Below are positions 29,611 to 32,345 of a stretch of DNA of 32,345 nt, one piece after another. The DNA is from DATBLE01 sp046734415 (lineage in GTDB: Bacteria; Actinomycetota; Thermoleophilia; Gaiellales; Gaiellaceae). A program made the position numbers and the translations under genes. The notes beneath the pieces were generated by a model. The model was not told where the DNA came from and did no database searches. It worked only from the letters and a program-made list of their open reading frames with translations. Each line of letters opens with the position of its first letter. Position 1 is the first letter of the stretch. The stretch lies in NCBI GenBank assembly GCA_046734415.1, contig JBKPRD010000034.1, positions 1 to 32,345 of the forward strand. The letters run 5' to 3'.

Positions 29611-31191
29611 ATGGGCCAGCACGCCGGCGTGCGCCGGGGTCTGCTCCTCGGAGCAACGGTGGCGGCGCTCGCGCTCGGGACATCTGCTTCCTCCGGAGTG
29701 CGCGTGGAGCGCCCGATTCACGAGGGCGGGATCCTCCGGATCAACGTCACCGGGACCAATCTTCCGTCGCTCGACCCGGCAGTCAACTATGACACCGACG
29801 GCGCGCAGATTCTCTACGCGACCTGCGCGAAGCTCGTCAACTACCCCGACCGTCGCGCTCCGGCGGGATCGGCCTTGGAGCCGGAGCTGGCCACGGCCAT
29901 GCCGATAGTCTCGGCTGGTGGTCGCATCTACACGTTCCAGATCTCGACCGATTTCAGGTTCAGCAACGGGCGACCGGTGCGTGCGGCAGACATCGCCTAC
30001 ACGTTCAGGCGCGACCTCGACCCCCGGATGCATTCGCGCGCGCGGGCATTCCTGCATGACCTCACCTCGTATTCCGCACACGGCGACACGTTCACGGTCC
30101 GCCTGAAGAACCCGAGGCCGGACTTTCTCGCCCGGCTCGCGATGTCGTTCTTCTGCGTCGTCCCCGCGGGCACGCCCTTCGCCCCGCGCGACACGATCCC
30201 GAGCGCCGGTCCCTACTACGTCGCCGCCCGCGCGCCCGAAGGGTCCGTGACCCTCAAGCGGAACCGGTTCTACAGCGGGCCTCGTCCGCATCATCTCGAC
30301 CAGATCGTCTTCACCGTGTTCCAAAGCCCCACGGCGAGCGTGCAGGACATCGCGAGCGGCCGCGCCGACTACGACCTCCACGGAGTGCAGCCTGAGCTGC
30401 TGCCGGAGGTCGCCCGGACGTATGGAGTGAACGGCTCCAGGCTCTTCGCGCATCCATGGACGGAAACGGACTTCATCGCGCTGAACACGCAGCGGCGACT
30501 CTTTCGCGACGCCTCAGTCCGCCAGGCGGTCGCCTACGCGATCGACCGCGACGCGCTTCTGCACTCGTTGGGCTTCCTCGCCGGTCGGGTCACCGACCAG
30601 CTCATTCCACCGTCCCTCCCCGGTTTCCGGAACGCGAAGATCTATCCGCTCAAGGCGGACGTCGCGACGGCGAAGCGGCTGATGCATGGCCGAACCGGAC
30701 GAGCTGTCCTCTACATGGCGGCGATACCGGGCAGCGCCGAGGTAGCCAACGCAATCAGCCGCCAGCTGGGCCGGATCGGAATCAACGTCGATGAGCTGCT
30801 GTTTCCCGTCGCCGAATTCGACCGGCGTATCCATCGCCGCGCCGAACCATTCGACATGACCGTCCGCGGTTGGGTCGCCGACTACTTGGATCCGTACGAC
30901 TTCATCAATGTGATGCTGTCGGGGCGCAACGTCCCCGCGACCGGAAACGAGAACACGGCCCACTTCGCCGATCCCCAGTTCGACCGTCGGATGGAGGCGG
31001 CGGCGGGCCTTACGGGTGCCGCCCGCTACGCGGCATACGCTCGGCTCGAGATCGACCTCCTCCGCAAGGCCGCCCCGCTCGTCCCGTTTGCGAACACGTA
31101 TCGGATCGAGTTCGTCTCGCGCCGACTCGGCTGCATCGTGCTCGCCCCGGCCGGCGGTGGGCTCGACATCGCGGCGGCGTGCGTGAGGTAA
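29611..31191 (+). CDS. ABC transporter substrate-binding protein, family 5 (peptide/nickel/oligosaccharide class)
   Basis: A 526-residue exported solute receptor of the SBP_bac_5 (OppA/DppA) class. Residues 1-28 form a signal peptide (VRRGLLLGATVAALALGTSA). The mature part has GGILRINVTGTNLPSLDPAV (about 41-60), an early motif of the class, FRFSNGRPVRAADIAYTF (the DFxFS..PV.A.DV signature), RQAVAYAIDRDALL, a distal lobe with FDMTVRGWVADYLDPYDFI, and the C-terminal ARLEIDLLRKAAPLVPF. No lipobox cysteine is present. No permease or ATPase lies beside it, so it is an orphan receptor. It is transcribed opposite to rimP and ends seven bases from dtd. Peptides are the commonest ligand of the class, but no ligand can be assigned. 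Confidence 0.9.
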   Translation: MGQHAGVRRGLLLGATVAALALGTSASSGVRVERPIHEGGILRINVTGTNLPSLDPAVNYDTDGAQILYATCAKLVNYPDRRAPAGSALEPELATAMPIVSAGGRIYTFQISTDFRFSNGRPVRAADIAYTFRRDLDPRMHSRARAFLHDLTSYSAHGDTFTVRLKNPRPDFLARLAMSFFCVVPAGTPFAPRDTIPSAGPYYVAARAPEGSVTLKRNRFYSGPRPHHLDQIVFTVFQSPTASVQDIASGRADYDLHGVQPELLPEVARTYGVNGSRLFAHPWTETDFIALNTQRRLFRDASVRQAVAYAIDRDALLHSLGFLAGRVTDQLIPPSLPGFRNAKIYPLKADVATAKRLMHGRTGRAVLYMAAIPGSAEVANAISRQLGRIGINVDELLFPVAEFDRRIHRRAEPFDMTVRGWVADYLDPYDFINVMLSGRNVPATGNENTAHFADPQFDRRMEAAAGLTGAARYAAYARLEIDLLRKAAPLVPFANTYRIEFVSRRLGCIVLAPAGGGLDIAAACVR

Positions 31192-31198
31192 CGGGCGT

Positions 31199-31624
31199 TC
31201 ACCCGGCCAGCACGATGGTCACCGGCCCGTCGTTGACGAGCTCGACCCGCATTCGCGTCCCGAAGACGCCCGTCGCCACCTCGACACCAAGCCCCCGCAG
31301 CGCGGCGCAGAACGCCTCGTAGACCGGTTCCGCCTCCGCCGGCGGCGCGGCATGCGAGAAGCTCGGCCGGTTGCCCTTCGCAGTCTCCGCGATCAGCGTG
31401 AACTGGGAGACGACGAGCGCGGCGCCGCCGATGTCGACCAGCGAGCGATCGAATTTCCCCTCCTCGTTGGCGAAGATGCGGAGCTGCGCGATCTTGCCGG
31501 CGAGCCGCTCCGCGTTCTCTACGGTGTCGCCCCGCGCCACCCCGAGCAGCACGCACAGCCCGGCCCCGATCTCGCCGCCGGGCGCCGCCTTCGCCCGCGC
31601 GACCCGCTGGACGACGGCTCTCAG
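31199..31624 (-). CDS. dtd: D-aminoacyl-tRNA deacylase, apparently started at CTG
   Basis: A ~141-residue cytoplasmic enzyme that frees D-amino acids wrongly attached to tRNA. The family motifs SQFTL (in ALVVSQFTLIAET) and the GP cis-proline motif (VNDGPVTIVL) are present, plus KGNRPSFSHAAPP. The family N-terminal strand, normally (M)RAVVQRV, is encoded directly downstream of CTG at 31624-31622, in CTGA overlapping the TPR gene stop. No ATG, GTG or TTG lies in frame between that strand and the overlap. The next usual start (GTG at 31552) would delete 24 residues including the first strand. I therefore place the start at CTG. It converges on the solute-binding protein gene. Confidence 0.9.
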   Translation of the reverse strand: MRAVVQRVARAKAAPGGEIGAGLCVLLGVARGDTVENAERLAGKIAQLRIFANEEGKFDRSLVDIGGAALVVSQFTLIAETAKGNRPSFSHAAPPAEAEPVYEAFCAALRGLGVEVATGVFGTRMRVELVNDGPVTIVLAG

Positions 31625-31974
31625 CTCTCGAGGTCCATGACGCGCGAGGCGTAGTGCTCGTCGCCGGGCCGCAGCGAGCGCGCCAGCTTGTAGTGGCCGT
31701 TCGCCTCCGCCGCGTGCCCCTGCTTCTCGAGACAGCGACCGAGCGCGTAGTGCGCGTAGTCGTCAGTCGGCGAGAGCTCGAGCAGCTTGCGGAACTCCGC
31801 CGCCGCCTCGTCGTAGCGCCCGAGACGGAAGTAGGCGATCCCGAGCGACTCGCGGATCGAGGCCTTGTTCGGCTCCCGGCGCTTGGCCTTCTCGAGCGGC
31901 ACCGTCGCCTGGGCCGCCATCCCCTTGCGGAGATGCCGCTTGCCCTGCTGGAAGTAGTCGTAGACCTCGCTCAC
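31621..31974 (-). CDS. Small tetratricopeptide-repeat (TPR) protein
   Basis: A 117-residue soluble protein made almost wholly of three TPR-like helical pairs: about residues 5-35 (YDYFQQGKRHLRKGMAAQA), 38-70 (ASIRESLGIAYFRLGRYDEA) and 72-105 (DDYAHYALGRCLEKQGHAAE). Such repeats are protein-binding scaffolds; no catalytic domain is present. The GTG at 31974 overlaps the upstream gene's stop as GTGA, and its TGA overlaps the dtd start, so the three genes are tightly coupled. The partner is unknown. Confidence 0.88.
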   Translation of the reverse strand: MSEVYDYFQQGKRHLRKGMAAQATVPLEKAKRREPNKASIRESLGIAYFRLGRYDEAAAEFRKLLELSPTDDYAHYALGRCLEKQGHAAEANGHYKLARSLRPGDEHYASRVMDLES

Positions 31975-32345
31975 ATCACCCTCAGGTACGGAAAGTTCTC
32001 TTCCACCAAGTCAAGCGGATGCGTCAAGTCGCGCGTGGGGCCGATCTCGACCGCGTGCACGGTCTCTCCCGCGTCGATCAGCCTCTGAAACGCCTCTGCG
32101 AGCTCGTACGGCGGGCCTGCCAGATCGTCGAGCAGCGCCGGGTCGAAGCGTTCGCCGAGGCGCCACAAAGGCGCCGCCGCGAGGGTGTTCGCTGGATCGT
32201 CGTCGAGCACCTTGGTGATGCGCTCGCCCTCGATGCGGAGCGCGTAGCGGCCGGGCGGCGACGGCGGCGGATCCCGGCGGCCCGCGATCGCGTGCCCCGG
32301 TGTCGCGGCGAACCGGCCGACGTCGCCCGGCGAGAAGACCGTGTC
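31971..32345 (-). CDS. C-terminal part of a probable sugar-nucleotide (NDP-sugar) transferase, 5' end cut by the window
   Basis: The last ~124 residues of a gene whose start lies beyond the window. The visible part begins DTVFSPGDVGRFAATPGHAI and ends LDLVEENFPYLRVM. A segment RYALRIEGERITKVLDDD is followed by WRLGERFDPALLDDLAGPP and a late EIGPTRDLTHPLDLVEENF. This order (strand carrying the sugar loop, helix, closing 'D(L/I)T.P.D...EN' end) recalls glucose-1-phosphate thymidylyl/uridylyltransferase-type proteins, but the nucleotide-binding N-terminus that would prove it is missing. Its stop overlaps the TPR gene start. Confidence 0.5.
   Translation of the reverse strand, partial: DTVFSPGDVGRFAATPGHAIAGRRDPPPSPPGRYALRIEGERITKVLDDDPANTLAAAPLWRLGERFDPALLDDLAGPPYELAEAFQRLIDAGETVHAVEIGPTRDLTHPLDLVEENFPYLRVM

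Noticed and set aside
29594..29908. A 104-codon plus-strand frame beginning at the GTG with the best-placed Shine-Dalgarno
   Set aside because: The product is arginine/serine-rich with no pattern and overlaps the well-supported solute-binding protein. A short leader peptide remains possible and is mentioned in the findings.

Overview
The window is GC-rich, densely packed and almost entirely coded on the minus strand; only two genes (18063-19448 and 29611-31191) are on the plus strand. Gene content and order point to an actinomycete (Actinomycetota). The series rimP-nusA-ylxR-infB-ylxP-rbfA-nrnA-truB-ribF, then rpsO-pnp-M16 peptidase-dapB-dapA-rnj, then ftsK follows the order known in Streptomyces and relatives. 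The short IF2 N-terminus, compact genes and frequent GTG/TTG starts would fit a deep lineage such as Thermoleophilia/Gaiellales, but that placement is inference, not proof.

Layout, in the direction of transcription of the minus strand (high to low coordinates). (1) 32345-31199: a cut nucleotidyltransferase-like gene, a small TPR protein and D-aminoacyl-tRNA deacylase, overlapping end to end. (2) 31191-29611, plus strand: a solute-binding protein of the peptide/nickel class. (3) 29465-19445: the translation and ribosome-maturation operon (rimP, nusA, ylxR, infB, ylxP, rbfA, nrnA, truB, ribF). Two carbohydrate genes are spliced into it: a GH77 4-alpha-glucanotransferase between infB and ylxP, and a GH99-like secreted protein between ylxP and rbfA. 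(4) 18063-19448, plus strand: a short gamma-glutamyltransferase-like enzyme that converges on ribF; their stop codons share one CTAG. (5) 17970-15126: rpsO-pnp, separated by a long imperfect hairpin. (6) 15078-11499: two genes that interrupt the usual pnp-M16 neighbourhood, a secreted dimethylformamidase-beta-like/PKD protein with its own terminator and a 14-TM drug exporter. (7) 11462-6312: M16 peptidase, dapB, dapA, RNase J and a small unknown protein. (8) 6322-4088: ribokinase, nucleoside hydrolase and a decayed luciferase-like oxidoreductase. (9) 4062-1: ftsK, then a BMP-family nucleoside-binding protein and the first two thirds of its ABC ATPase.

How the parts fit: most of the window is core RNA and translation machinery (transcription termination/antitermination, initiation, 30S maturation, tRNA modification, RNA decay by PNPase, RNase J and a nanoRNase) together with lysine/peptidoglycan precursor synthesis. 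Region 8-9 reads as a nucleoside uptake and salvage module: import, hydrolysis to base plus ribose, then ribose phosphorylation. No CRISPR array, insertion sequence, phage gene, tRNA or rRNA was found, and no gene-free stretch exceeds 300 bases; the longest is 12924-13140 (217 bases). I did not find a clearly new multi-gene system. The strongest leads are a zinc-knuckle-like tail on NusA, an RNA-switch-like leader before pnp, a hairpin placed between Shine-Dalgarno and start codon at 29592-29606, an apparent CTG start for dtd, and foreign-looking carbohydrate or secreted-protein genes inside otherwise conserved operons.
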